Origin: an uncultured Holophagaceae bacterium | GTDB taxonomy: Bacteria; Acidobacteriota; Holophagae; Holophagales; Holophagaceae | Length of the DNA: 12,991 nt | Direction: 5' to 3' | Assembly (NCBI GenBank): GCA_903927605.1 | Contig: CAIYNT010000061.1 | Coordinates: 1 to 12,991 of the forward strand | In this document: positions 1-7,118 of the stretch, in pieces | How the letters are laid out: each line of letters starts with the position of its first letter | How positions within the stretch are numbered: the first letter of the stretch is position 1 | The notes under the pieces: generated by a model | The model's input: only the letters and a program-made list of their open reading frames with translations | What the model was told of the DNA's origin: nothing | Database searches by the model: none | Made by a program: the position numbers and the translations under genes

Positions 1-68
1 CTCCGCGCCATCTCCTCCAGGCGCGTCCTCTGATTTTCGGTGAGTTCTACTCGCCCAGCATGTGCCAT
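1..68 (-). CDS. IS630-family transposase, N-terminal fragment (runs off the window)
   Basis: Reading the minus strand from the ATG at 68-66 gives an open frame to the window edge, starting MAHAGRVELTENQRTRLEEM. The VELTENQRTRLE pattern, with a helix rich in Arg and Glu straight after a short basic start, is how many IS630-family transposases begin; in that family it leads into the helix-turn-helix DNA-binding part. Only 22 residues are visible, so the DDE catalytic domain cannot be checked and the family call rests on memory of the family. The gene would be transcribed leftwards, out of the window. Most of the element, including the other terminal repeat, lies outside. Confidence 0.6.
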   Translation of the reverse strand, partial: MAHAGRVELTENQRTRLEEMAR

Positions 69-141
69 GTCGCCCCTCAGTATCAGGTGCGGCATGTTGA
101 ATAATAGTTACCTGTATTTTTGGCGGACTACACTAGTTGAT
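1..141 (-). mobile_element. End of an IS630-like insertion sequence (boundary approximate)
   Basis: The transposase start at 68 is followed on its upstream side by a short non-coding, locally AT-rich stretch (about 95-140) and then by a coding frame that has no convincing start of its own. This is what an IS inserted inside a gene looks like. IS630 elements insert at TA dinucleotides; several TAs occur between 98 and 142, so the exact edge cannot be fixed without the opposite end and its inverted repeat. Confidence 0.45.
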
Positions 142-1032
142 ATGACCAAGGGAGATGCTCCGCAACTGATCCAAATGGTCACCCAGGCCTCGGGTTCCGT
201 CTCCTATCAAGTGGCCAAGAAGCAGTTCAATCCTTCCGGCCTCACGATGGTTGACGGCGTCGGGACCAACCTTGCCGGAACTTTCACAGATATCTCTCTG
301 AATTCGAGCTTCACGTTCAACTGGAAGGGTTCCGCCTTCGCCCAGTATGCCGGGGCAGTCACACCTTATGGCACTCCGGCTCTTGGATACATGGTTCTTG
401 TTGGGACACCTGGTCGGGCAGCATACGGGAGTGCGAATAGCCTGGATCTCCTTCAGTACTACCAAGACGGAGCCCCGGCGGATCTAAACCTTGGATCTCT
501 GCCTATCCCCGCCATGCCCATGGGCTTCGAAGCCAGTTGCCTTGCCGAGGTCCAGGTGAACCGGACGTTCAAGTTGCCGGGCGCGACAACCGGTACCAGC
601 GCAGCAGGAATCGTATGGGTCGAAACCAACTCGCTCCCCACGGCCAATACGCCGCTCCAGCCCCTGGTGAGCCCTGTGCAATATCCCACCATCGGAGGGC
701 AGTCGATTGCCAACGATGTTTCAGGGATAGGGATTCAGCCAGTCATTTCGTGGATTCCACCCGTCTTGGGGATGCCAACGGGTTATGTTGTCTACTTGCG
801 GCACCTCACGCTCAGTGGGACTTCGACGAAATCCACCGCGATCGCACGACTATACACGGCTGAGAACTCGGTCACCGTGCCTCCAGGCCTGATGACCGCC
901 GGCGAGGCCTATTACCTTCTGATTCGAGCAAACGCCAGCCCTGGCTGGGATCCAGGGGTATCTCCCTACCGATCGACCAAACCGATTCCCATGGGTAGTG
1001 CCGACTTCATCTCGGGAATTATCAGGCCTTGA
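142..1032 (+). CDS. Secreted beta-rich protein with C-terminal fibronectin type III-like domain, probably 5'-truncated by the IS
   Basis: An open frame ends with TGA at 1030-1032. It can be read from GTG 40, ATG 94 or ATG 142, but 40-68 overlaps the transposase and no start has a convincing setting except a possible AGGTG before ATG 94; no signal peptide follows any of them. I therefore read it as the 3' remnant of a longer gene. The protein is rich in Gly, Ser, Thr, Pro and aromatic residues with few Lys, typical of exported beta-sandwich proteins. The last about 90 residues look like an FnIII fold: a PVISWIPPVLGMPTGYVVYL strand pattern, then a SVTVPPGLMTAGEAYYLLIR strand. The middle part (GTFTDISLNSSFTFNW onward) is not recognised. 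Its base composition is visibly less GC-rich than the arginine genes. It may still be expressed or may be a dead fragment. Confidence 0.55.
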   Translation: MTKGDAPQLIQMVTQASGSVSYQVAKKQFNPSGLTMVDGVGTNLAGTFTDISLNSSFTFNWKGSAFAQYAGAVTPYGTPALGYMVLVGTPGRAAYGSANSLDLLQYYQDGAPADLNLGSLPIPAMPMGFEASCLAEVQVNRTFKLPGATTGTSAAGIVWVETNSLPTANTPLQPLVSPVQYPTIGGQSIANDVSGIGIQPVISWIPPVLGMPTGYVVYLRHLTLSGTSTKSTAIARLYTAENSVTVPPGLMTAGEAYYLLIRANASPGWDPGVSPYRSTKPIPMGSADFISGIIRP

Positions 1033-1049
1033 CCCTTGCGGCCGCACAA

Positions 1050-1076
1050 CACGGGCCCCAGCGTTAGGGGCCCGTG
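1050..1076. terminator. Hairpin between convergent genes, probable bidirectional terminator
   Basis: A perfect 10-bp stem (CACGGGCCCC at 1050-1059, GGGGCCCGTG at 1067-1076) closes a 7-base loop. It lies 17 bases after the stop of the FnIII-type gene on the plus strand and 17 bases after the argC stop on the minus strand. The T runs are weak (CTCTTTG on the plus side, TTGTG on the minus side), so termination strength is uncertain, but position and symmetry suit both genes. Confidence 0.65.
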
Positions 1077-1093
1077 CTCTTTGCGAAGAAAGG

Positions 1094-2092
1094 TTATCCC
1101 GGCCAGCCCCCCGCCGCCTTCAATCCCGTCCACTCTGGTAGTCCCAGCGCCAGGTTGAGGTTCTGCACGGCCTGGGTGGCCATGCCTTTGCCGAGGTTGT
1201 CGAGGGCGACCATCACGACGCCGTGGCCGTGTCTGGCGGCCACGGCGATGTCGGCGAAGGCGCTGCCGGTGGTGGCGGCGACGCGGGGGCTGCCGTCCAC
1301 CATGCGCACGAAGAAGCGGCCCTTGTAGAAGGCCTCGAAGTGGGCCTTGAGGGCGGCGGCATCCACGCCCGAAGGCAGTGGGAACTGCGCCGTGGCGAAG
1401 ATGCCGCGCACCATGGGGGCGCTCTGGGGCACGAAGCTCAAGGGCGCCTCCCAGCCAGCGGCCGCCAGGGTGCGGAGCACCTCGGCCTCGTGCTGGTGCC
1501 CCAGCACCTTGTAGGCCCGGAAGTCGTTGGCCCGGGTGGGGTGGTGGGTGGTGTCCGAGGGCGCAGCGCCGGATCCGGATGATCCCGTGGCGGCGGTGAC
1601 GGCCACGAAGGCGGGCTGCCACTCGGCGAGGGGCAGCAGGGCCAACTGCAGGGCTGTGGCAAAGCAGCCGGGGTTGGCGATGCGCTTCGCGCCCTTCATG
1701 CGCTCCGGCTGCCAGTCCACCAGGCCGTAGACCCAGGCGGGATCCAGGCGGAAGTCTGCGGAGAGGTCGATGGCAACGAGGCGCTCCAGCAGGCCGTGGG
1801 CCTTACCGGCGGCCTCGAGTTCAGGCCACAGCCTGCCCAGCTCGCCGTGGGGCAGCGCCGAGAACAGTACGGGAGCAGGGCTCTGGGCCAGGGCCTCCCA
1901 GTCGGGTGCAGCTTCGAAGGTACCCTCCACCAGCCCGCGCAAGTTCGGGTGCTGGGCGTAGAAGGGCTTGTCCGCGTGGCTGCGGGCCGTGCCGCGCAGC
2001 GTCTTCACCGCGGGATGGCAGGATAGCCAGCGCAGCAGCTCGCCCCCGCCGTAGCCCGAGGCACCCAAGATCAAGACATCCACAGATTTCAT
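1094..2092 (-). CDS. argC: N-acetyl-gamma-glutamyl-phosphate reductase
   Basis: ArgC reduces N-acylglutamyl 5-phosphate to the semialdehyde with NADPH, after ArgB and before ArgD, in the cytoplasm. The 332-residue protein shows the nucleotide-binding start GASGYGGGELLR (residues 10-21), the catalytic Cys143 in NPGCFAT, a GSSGSG turn near 170-175, and HQHEAEV (199-205), where His201 fits the catalytic histidine of the family. The C-terminal DNLGKGMATQAVQNLN segment is also typical. It is the last gene of the minus-strand arginine operon, 114 bases after the P-loop gene, with a hairpin repeat between them. The Shine-Dalgarno is weak (GAG five bases before ATG). Its first codons match the repeat upstream of it over 12 bases. 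A LysY-type role in lysine synthesis is unlikely because argF', argG and argH are in the same operon. Confidence 0.95.
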   Translation of the reverse strand: MKSVDVLILGASGYGGGELLRWLSCHPAVKTLRGTARSHADKPFYAQHPNLRGLVEGTFEAAPDWEALAQSPAPVLFSALPHGELGRLWPELEAAGKAHGLLERLVAIDLSADFRLDPAWVYGLVDWQPERMKGAKRIANPGCFATALQLALLPLAEWQPAFVAVTAATGSSGSGAAPSDTTHHPTRANDFRAYKVLGHQHEAEVLRTLAAAGWEAPLSFVPQSAPMVRGIFATAQFPLPSGVDAAALKAHFEAFYKGRFFVRMVDGSPRVAATTGSAFADIAVAARHGHGVVMVALDNLGKGMATQAVQNLNLALGLPEWTGLKAAGGWPG

Positions 2093-2110
2093 AGAAGCTC
2101 ACAAAAAAGA

Positions 2111-2197
2111 GATTTACCCACAGATTTCACAGGTTCACACAGAAATGAAAAACAGAAACCACGCTTTTGAATCTGTGAAATCAGTGAAACCTGTGGA
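2111..2197. repeat. Intergenic long palindrome, family C (CACAGATTTCACAG type)
   Basis: The left arm begins GATTTACCCACAGATTTCAC (2111-2130) and continues to about 2142. The right arm (about 2168-2197, reverse complement TCCACAGGTTTCACTGATTT and on) pairs with it imperfectly, with single mismatches and one-base slips. The spacer is purine-rich on the plus strand (AGAAATGAAAAACAGAAACC). Each arm is built of about three short units (CACAGATTT, CACAGGTT, CACACAG). It starts about 10 bases after the stop of the P-loop gene and ends 19 bases before the argC start. CACAG-unit palindromes of this type are, from memory, widespread in bacterial intergenic DNA; their function is not established. Confidence 0.75.
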
Positions 2198-2206
2198 CCC
2201 AAGCAT

Positions 2207-3259
2207 TTAGACCTTGGCCGCGATTTTGGGTTCGATGAGCCCGAGGACGAACTTGCCGAGGGCGTCGGCGTCGGCGCGGGCGTTGCGGGCGGGCAGACCG
2301 AGGGTGGCAACGAAGCGCTCACCCACGCGGTTGTCTGTGGCGGGTCCGGCGATGAGGTCGGCCTGAATGCCAAAGGCGGCTTTGAGGTAGTGGACCGCTC
2401 CAGCGACTCCGACGGGGTCGTTGGCGCAAAGGATGAAGGCACCGCTCAGGGCCTTGAGGTCGGCATCCTCGAGGATGGCCTGCACACCGTACTCGCCCAT
2501 GATGCCGTCGCCGGTCTCCGCCACGATGACGTCCACGCCGTGGGCTGCCAGCTCCGAGAAGATGATGCGGGAGACTCCCGCCGCGCTGCCCGCGTCCGTG
2601 CAGACGATTCCCGCATCCGTGAAATCCAGCGCCACTTCAGCACCGTAGTCGCGCATGGAGAGGGCGTCGCGCATGAGTGAGACGCCCGTGAGCTTGCAGG
2701 CGCCCACGCGGTACCCCGCGCGGCTGAGCTGGCGGATGGTGGCGCAGGCGGCGGCGGTCTTGCCCGAGTTCATGCAGGTGCCCGCTACGTAGACCACGGG
2801 GCAGTGCGGGGAAAGGCCCGTGCCCTTGAGCGAGCCCATGCGGATGTGGGCAGGCTGGCCGGCCCGGGACTGGAATTCCGGGAATACCAGCACCTGGCCC
2901 AGCACCTCCAGCTCGAAGGGCTTGCCCACATCGGGGTTATGGGAGAGGCACTGGCCGATGACGCCGCCCATGTTCAGCAGGTTCACGGTGTCGCTGGGCT
3001 TCAGCGAAGTCGGCATGACGCCTTCATACCCCTGAAGGGCGTTGCGGTGGCCCAGGGCGCCCACGAGGATGTCGCCGTCATGCAGCGTGCTCATGCGGCC
3101 GTGGGGATCCTCCAGCTGGTTGTAGGTGGTCTTCTCGCCCCGGATCCTGCAGGCGATGACCGAACCCTCCTCCAACAAAATCTCGCTCGAAAGGGTGAGC
3201 GTGCGCCCCAGCCGCAGGTTGCGAGTGACCGAGGCGAGCTTATCGACGTGGATGCGCAT
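2207..3259 (-). CDS. P-loop NTPase-fold protein of unknown function within the arginine operon
   Basis: 350 residues, not firmly recognised. The C-terminal half starts with a Walker A motif, GTCMNSGKT (residues 160-168), followed by a KLTGVS segment (189-194) and a VDVIVAETGDGI strand (242-253) that resembles a Walker B or switch strand. This layout is like dethiobiotin synthetase and the DUF1611 P-loop domain. The N-terminal about 145 residues form a beta-rich part with GDILVGALGHRNALQGYEG (62-80). No membrane segment or signal peptide is visible, so it is probably cytoplasmic. It sits between argG and argC, flanked on both sides by hairpin repeats. The start at ATG 3259-3257 has GAAGG seven bases upstream. 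Context suggests a role in arginine metabolism. Because the window shows no enzyme making N-acylglutamate, this is a candidate for that step or for a regulator, but nothing in the sequence proves either. Confidence 0.6.
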   Translation of the reverse strand: MRIHVDKLASVTRNLRLGRTLTLSSEILLEEGSVIACRIRGEKTTYNQLEDPHGRMSTLHDGDILVGALGHRNALQGYEGVMPTSLKPSDTVNLLNMGGVIGQCLSHNPDVGKPFELEVLGQVLVFPEFQSRAGQPAHIRMGSLKGTGLSPHCPVVYVAGTCMNSGKTAAACATIRQLSRAGYRVGACKLTGVSLMRDALSMRDYGAEVALDFTDAGIVCTDAGSAAGVSRIIFSELAAHGVDVIVAETGDGIMGEYGVQAILEDADLKALSGAFILCANDPVGVAGAVHYLKAAFGIQADLIAGPATDNRVGERFVATLGLPARNARADADALGKFVLGLIEPKIAAKV

Positions 3260-3276
3260 GGGGAACCTTCAAGAAA

Positions 3277-3360
3277 GATTCACCACGAAGACGGGAAGAC
3301 CACGAAGAAAAGAAAAAGGAAATTCAGTTTTCGTGGTCTTCCTGTCTTCGTGGTTGATCA
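3277..3360. repeat. Intergenic long palindrome, family A copy 1 (CCACGAAGAC type)
   Basis: The left arm at 3277-3308 starts GATTCACCACGAAGAC; the right arm at about 3329-3359 has the reverse complement GATCAACCACGAAGACAGGA and on. The arms match at about 27 of 31 positions. The spacer is purine-rich on the plus strand (AAGAAAAGAAAAAGG). Each arm carries three short related units (CACGAAGAC, GGGAAGAC, CACGAAGA). The right arm overlaps the argG stop codon (3358-3360); the left arm ends 18 bases before the start of the P-loop gene. It is nearly identical in its arms to copy 2 at 8081-8160. Confidence 0.9.
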
Positions 3361-4545
3361 GTTGTTCTTCGCCTTGAGTGTAAGTGTCTGCTGGACGCCG
3401 AAGACCTTGGCGAAGCCAGCGGCTTCGGCGCCGGTCCAGAGGCGGTTGGCCTCGCCGTAGGTGGCAATGCGGGGATCCATCAGGGAGTAGGGTGACTGCA
3501 CACCCTCCACCACGAATGAGCGCGAATGCAGGGTGAGGCGCACCTCGCCGCAGACGCGGTCCTGGCTGGACTCGAGGAAGGCCTCGAGGTCCCGGGCCAG
3601 GGGATCGAAGAAGTGCCCCTCGTGGAGCAGGGAGCCGTAGAGGTTGCCCAGGCTCTCTTTCCAGAAGAGCTGCTTGCCGCTGAGCACCAGCTTCTCCAGC
3701 TCCCGGTGGGCGCCGATGAGCAAGTGCGCAGCCGGCGCCTCGAAACCCACGCGGCCCTTGATGCCGAGGATGGTGTCGCCCAGGTGGACACCGCGGCCGA
3801 TGCCGTAGGCGTGGCCCAAGGTGTTGAGCTGCGCGATGAGCTCGACGGGATCCAAGGCGGTTCCATCGAGGGCCACAGGCACGCCCTGGTCGAAGCTGAG
3901 GATGAGGGTCTTGGGCTGGAGGGCACCGATGACGCCGCCGGGGAAGGCTGCCTCAGGCAAGGTGGTCCAGGCATCCAGCGTCTCCCGGCCACCAATGCTG
4001 GTGCCCCACATGCCCTCGTTGATGGAGTAGTCCTTGGTCTTCTCCGGGAACACCACGCCGCGCTCGGCGCAGTAGGCCATCTCCGCGACCCGGGACAGGC
4101 CCAGGTCGCGGATGGGCGTGAGGATCTCCAGCTCCGGCGCCAGGGCGCGGAAGGCCACATCGAACCGCACCTGGTCGTTGCCCGCCCCGGTGGAGCCGTG
4201 GACGAGGGCCATGGCGCTCATCTCCTTCGCGAGTTCGGCTACGGCCCGGGCCTGGCAGACGCGCTCGGCTGACACGGATAGCGGATACATCTGGCCGCGC
4301 AGCACGTTGCCGTAGATCAGGTAGCGCAGATAGCCCTCGAAGAGCCCAGCGCGGGCATCCACCGTCGTGTGGCTCACGGCACCTAGCTTTGGAGAGGCGG
4401 CCTCGATGCGGGCCAGCTCCTCCTTGGAGAAGCCGCCGGTGTTGACCGTGACCGTGGCCACGTCGTAGCCCTGCTCCTTGAGGTAGAGCACGCAAAACGA
4501 GGTGTCGAGACCGCCGGAGAAGGCGAGGACAGTGAGCTTGCTCAT
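3358..4545 (-). CDS. argG: Argininosuccinate synthase, Bacteroidetes-like type
   Basis: ArgG joins citrulline and aspartate with ATP, giving argininosuccinate, AMP and pyrophosphate. I choose ATG 4545-4543 (395 residues) because MSKLTVLAFSGGLDTSFC is the normal family start and AAGG lies upstream; the frame stays open further upstream but reads through the repeat. The ATP-pyrophosphatase P-loop is SGGLDTS (10-16). HGSTGAGNDQVRFD and EKTKDYSINEGMWGTSIGGR are substrate-binding regions. The VNTGGFSKEEL segment and the spacing around it match, from memory, the Bacteroidetes form rather than the usual VDVGQ-type ArgG, in line with the carbamoyltransferase of this operon. It lies 121 bases after argH across repeat B and 98 bases before the P-loop gene across repeat A1. 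If the upstream pathway yields acylcitrulline, deacylation must come before this step. Confidence 0.95.
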   Translation of the reverse strand: MSKLTVLAFSGGLDTSFCVLYLKEQGYDVATVTVNTGGFSKEELARIEAASPKLGAVSHTTVDARAGLFEGYLRYLIYGNVLRGQMYPLSVSAERVCQARAVAELAKEMSAMALVHGSTGAGNDQVRFDVAFRALAPELEILTPIRDLGLSRVAEMAYCAERGVVFPEKTKDYSINEGMWGTSIGGRETLDAWTTLPEAAFPGGVIGALQPKTLILSFDQGVPVALDGTALDPVELIAQLNTLGHAYGIGRGVHLGDTILGIKGRVGFEAPAAHLLIGAHRELEKLVLSGKQLFWKESLGNLYGSLLHEGHFFDPLARDLEAFLESSQDRVCGEVRLTLHSRSFVVEGVQSPYSLMDPRIATYGEANRLWTGAEAAGFAKVFGVQQTLTLKAKNN

Positions 4546-4572
4546 GGGAGACCTTTCAAAGAAAAAGAAAAA

Positions 4573-4663
4573 GGATTTACCGCCAAGACGCCAAGGGCGC
4601 CAAGAAGAGAAAAAGACAGTAAAGACGGTTTTCTTGGCGTCTTGGCGTCTTGGCGGTGATCCA
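4573..4663. repeat. Intergenic long palindrome, family B (CCGCCAAGACGCCAAG type)
   Basis: The left arm at 4573-4606 starts GGATTTACCGCCAAGACGCC; the right arm at 4631-4662 has the reverse complement GGATCACCGCCAAGACGCCA and on. The pairing is nearly perfect apart from two one-base slips. The spacer is purine-rich on the plus strand (AAGAGAAAAAGACAG). Each arm contains three copies of a CGCCAAGA-like unit. It begins 4-5 bases after the argH stop and ends 27 bases before the argG start. A pyrimidine tract (TCCTTTTTCTTTTTCTTTG on the sense strand) lies between the hairpin and the argG Shine-Dalgarno. Confidence 0.9.
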
Positions 4664-4666
4664 TTT

Positions 4667-6061
4667 TCAGTTCGCCCATAATGCGACCTCGGCCTGGGCG
4701 TGGATCTCGCTCTTGGCTTCGATCCAGGCACGGGCAGCGGCGAGATCGGCGGAAAGTTCGTCGAGGCCCAGATTGCCGGCGCCGCCCAGGTGAGTGGCTG
4801 TGAGGGCGGCGCGATCCGGGGCGAAAGTGCCGTCCTGGAGCTGCTGAGCGACCTTGCGGTAGGCCTCCCGGAAGGGCAGCCCGCCCTGCACGTGGACGTA
4901 GGCCTGGTGAGCGGCGTAGAGGTCGTCTGTGCTGGCGGCGGTGGTGACCTCGGCAACCACCTTCAGGGCGGGGACCAGGCGCACCAGGACGCTGAACAGC
5001 TCGTCGGCCTGCCGCAGGCCCAGGATCACGGGGCGCTTGAGCAGCTGGAGATCCCGGTGGTAGCTGGAGGGTAGCCCCGAGGCGATGGCTTCCACCAAGC
5101 CGGCGGTGCCCCGCAGCTCGCGGCAGCGGCCCCGGGCCAGCTCCACCACGTCCGGGTTCTTCTTCTGGGGCATGATGCTCGAGCCCGTGGTGAAGGCGTC
5201 CGGCAGCTTGAGGAAGCCGAACTCCTCGGTGCTGTAGAGGGAGACATCCCACAGGAACTTCTCGAGGATGCCCCCGGTGGAGGCAGCCCATTGCAGCATG
5301 GCCACCTCGTGGCGGCCGCGGCTGTTCTGCACGTCGATGGGGCTGCGCTGGACCTTGGAGAAGCCCAGCAGCTTCGCCGTGAGTTCGCGGTCGATAGGGA
5401 GGGGCACGCCGAAGCCGGCGGCGGAACCCAGGGGGCAGCGGTCCAGGCGCTGGTAGACGGACTGGAGGGCTTCGAGTTCTTCCAGCAACCCTTCGGCGAA
5501 GGCCGCGCCCCACATGCCAAAGGTGCTGGGCATGGCGCGGCGCAAGTGCGTGTAGCCCGGCAGGGGTACGGCTTGGTGCGCTTTGGCGAAGGTGACGAAG
5601 GCCGTGGCCAGGTCGGACACCCGCAGTCCCAGGTGTAGCAAGGCATCGCGCAGGTAGAGGCGGAAGGCCAGGATCACCTGGTCATTCCGGGACCGGCCGA
5701 GGTGGATGCGCTGGCCCACGGCGCCCAGATGGCGGGTGAGGTCGGCCTCGATGGCGGTGTGGCAGTCCTCCAGGTGAGGTGGGATGGGGAAGGCGTTCTG
5801 GCGAGCCAGGGTCGAGATGCGCTTCAGGCCATGGACCAGGGCCGTGGCGTCGGCGGGATCCAGCAGTCCGGTGGCCGCGAGCATCCTGGCGTGGGCCGCG
5901 CTGCCCAGGGCGTCGAAGGGCAGCAGGGTGAGGTCCGTATCCGGGTCCTCGCCCACGGTGAACCGGTGGATGGCCACATCCAGGGGCAGGTCTTTGGCCC
6001 AGAGGGTGGAAGCATCCTGGGATGGCGCAGGCGTCGTCCCATGTCTAGGGTCAGGCTTCAT
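4667..6061 (-). CDS. argH: Argininosuccinate lyase
   Basis: ArgH cleaves argininosuccinate to arginine and fumarate, the last step of the pathway. The 464-residue protein belongs to the fumarase/aspartase superfamily: SRNDQV (124-129), GYTHLRRAMP (169-178), and the signature GSSIMPQKKNPD (293-304), which carries the catalytic serine loop. Length is normal. The ATG at 6061-6059 lies inside the end of the deacylase gene, an 11-base overlap that implies translational coupling; AGGTG lies upstream. An in-frame start farther up exists but would lengthen the overlap without adding family sequence. The first about 20 residues (MKPDPRHGTTPAPSQ) are not family-like and are probably a loose tail. After the stop comes repeat B and then argG. 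Confidence 0.95.
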   Translation of the reverse strand: MKPDPRHGTTPAPSQDASTLWAKDLPLDVAIHRFTVGEDPDTDLTLLPFDALGSAAHARMLAATGLLDPADATALVHGLKRISTLARQNAFPIPPHLEDCHTAIEADLTRHLGAVGQRIHLGRSRNDQVILAFRLYLRDALLHLGLRVSDLATAFVTFAKAHQAVPLPGYTHLRRAMPSTFGMWGAAFAEGLLEELEALQSVYQRLDRCPLGSAAGFGVPLPIDRELTAKLLGFSKVQRSPIDVQNSRGRHEVAMLQWAASTGGILEKFLWDVSLYSTEEFGFLKLPDAFTTGSSIMPQKKNPDVVELARGRCRELRGTAGLVEAIASGLPSSYHRDLQLLKRPVILGLRQADELFSVLVRLVPALKVVAEVTTAASTDDLYAAHQAYVHVQGGLPFREAYRKVAQQLQDGTFAPDRAALTATHLGGAGNLGLDELSADLAAARAWIEAKSEIHAQAEVALWAN

Positions 6062-7118
6062 GGGGCACCTGCAGCTTGAAGAAGGCGTGGACGAGCCGGG
6101 CATAGAAGGCTGCGCCCGCTTCGAGTTCGGGCAGTGTCAGGTACTCATTGGGACTGTGGCTGCGGAAGGTGTCGCCTGGCCCGACCTTCACCGCCGGGAT
6201 ATCGCCGAGGAGGGCCCAGTCCGAGGTGGTGGCGGAACCCACGGGGCCGGCCTTGCCCGCGGCCTGGAGGGCGGCGCGGACGATGGCATGGGCGGGATCC
6301 GTGTTCTTGGGCAGGTAGCGTTTGGAGTGGATGGCCACTTCGCTTTCCAGCTGCCGCTGGAAGTCCGCCGCCAAGGCCTCATGATCCTGCTCGGGGCCGG
6401 TTCGGAGGTCGATGAAGAAGTCGCAGGCATCCGGCACCTGGTTGTGCCGCAGGCCGCCCTGGATCTGGGTGACCTGGGCCTTCTGGGAGCCCAGCAGGGG
6501 ATGGACGGGGAACTCCATGGCGGCGATGCGGCTGATGTCCCGGGCGGCCTTGTGGATGGCGTTCTCGGCTCCGAGCATCTGGGCGTTGGCCACATGGCCG
6601 CTTCGGCCACGGGCCGTGCATTTGAGTACCAGCAGGCCCCGCTGGGCCGCGCAGATGCGCAGGCCCGTGGGCTCGCCCACCGCGGCAGCATCGATGGGGC
6701 CCAGCTGGTCGAGGATGGTGGTGATGCCCTGGCCGCCTGTCTCCTCCTCGGCGGTGAGGGCGACGACGACCTCGCCACCCAGCTCCTGTTTGGATAACTC
6801 GAAGGCGGCCAGCAGGATGGCTGCCACACAGCCCTTGGCGTCGTTGGCGCCCAGGCCCCGGAGCCGCGCTCCATTCCAGACGGGCGTAAATGGGTCGCCT
6901 TCCCAGCCCGCGCACGGAGGCACGGTATCGAGGTGGGAATTGAGCAGCAACCGGGGCCCGCCCTTCTTACCAAAGGTGAACCAGAGGTTGTCCTCCAGGC
7001 GTTGGACTTCGAGACCCTTCGCGGCCACGAGATCCTGCACGAGGTCCGCCAAGGGACCTTCCTCGCCCGACACGCTGGGCGTGCCGACCAGGAGGGTGAT
7101 GAGTTCGGCGGGGCTCAT
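6051..7118 (-). CDS. argE: M20-family deacylase, probable N-acylcitrulline (or N-acetylornithine) deacetylase
   Basis: This is a zinc-dependent amidohydrolase that would remove the acyl group from the arginine intermediate. The 355 residues show the M20 pattern: SHLDTVPP (His62, Asp64), GANDAKG (Asp93), TAEEETGG (Glu124, Glu125), GEPTG (Glu149), GRSGH (His175 in the dimerisation domain) and RSHSPNEYL (His321). These fit the metal ligands and the acid-base Glu of the ArgE/DapE/CPG2 group. It is shorter than E. coli ArgE (about 380) and nearer the length of the Bacteroidetes and Xanthomonas deacylases. It overlaps argB by four bases (ATGA) and argH by eleven, so the three are probably translated together. 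Given the acylornithine-type carbamoyltransferase in the operon, N-acylcitrulline is the more likely substrate; this is inference. DapE-type activity cannot be excluded from motifs alone. Confidence 0.85.
   Translation of the reverse strand: MSPAELITLLVGTPSVSGEEGPLADLVQDLVAAKGLEVQRLEDNLWFTFGKKGGPRLLLNSHLDTVPPCAGWEGDPFTPVWNGARLRGLGANDAKGCVAAILLAAFELSKQELGGEVVVALTAEEETGGQGITTILDQLGPIDAAAVGEPTGLRICAAQRGLLVLKCTARGRSGHVANAQMLGAENAIHKAARDISRIAAMEFPVHPLLGSQKAQVTQIQGGLRHNQVPDACDFFIDLRTGPEQDHEALAADFQRQLESEVAIHSKRYLPKNTDPAHAIVRAALQAAGKAGPVGSATTSDWALLGDIPAVKVGPGDTFRSHSPNEYLTLPELEAGAAFYARLVHAFFKLQVPHEA

Noticed and set aside
4546..4956. Possible N-terminal extension of ArgG to 532 residues
   Set aside because: It reads through the repeat and the argH end and has no family likeness; the Ser-Gly-Gly P-loop lies ten residues from the chosen start, as usual.
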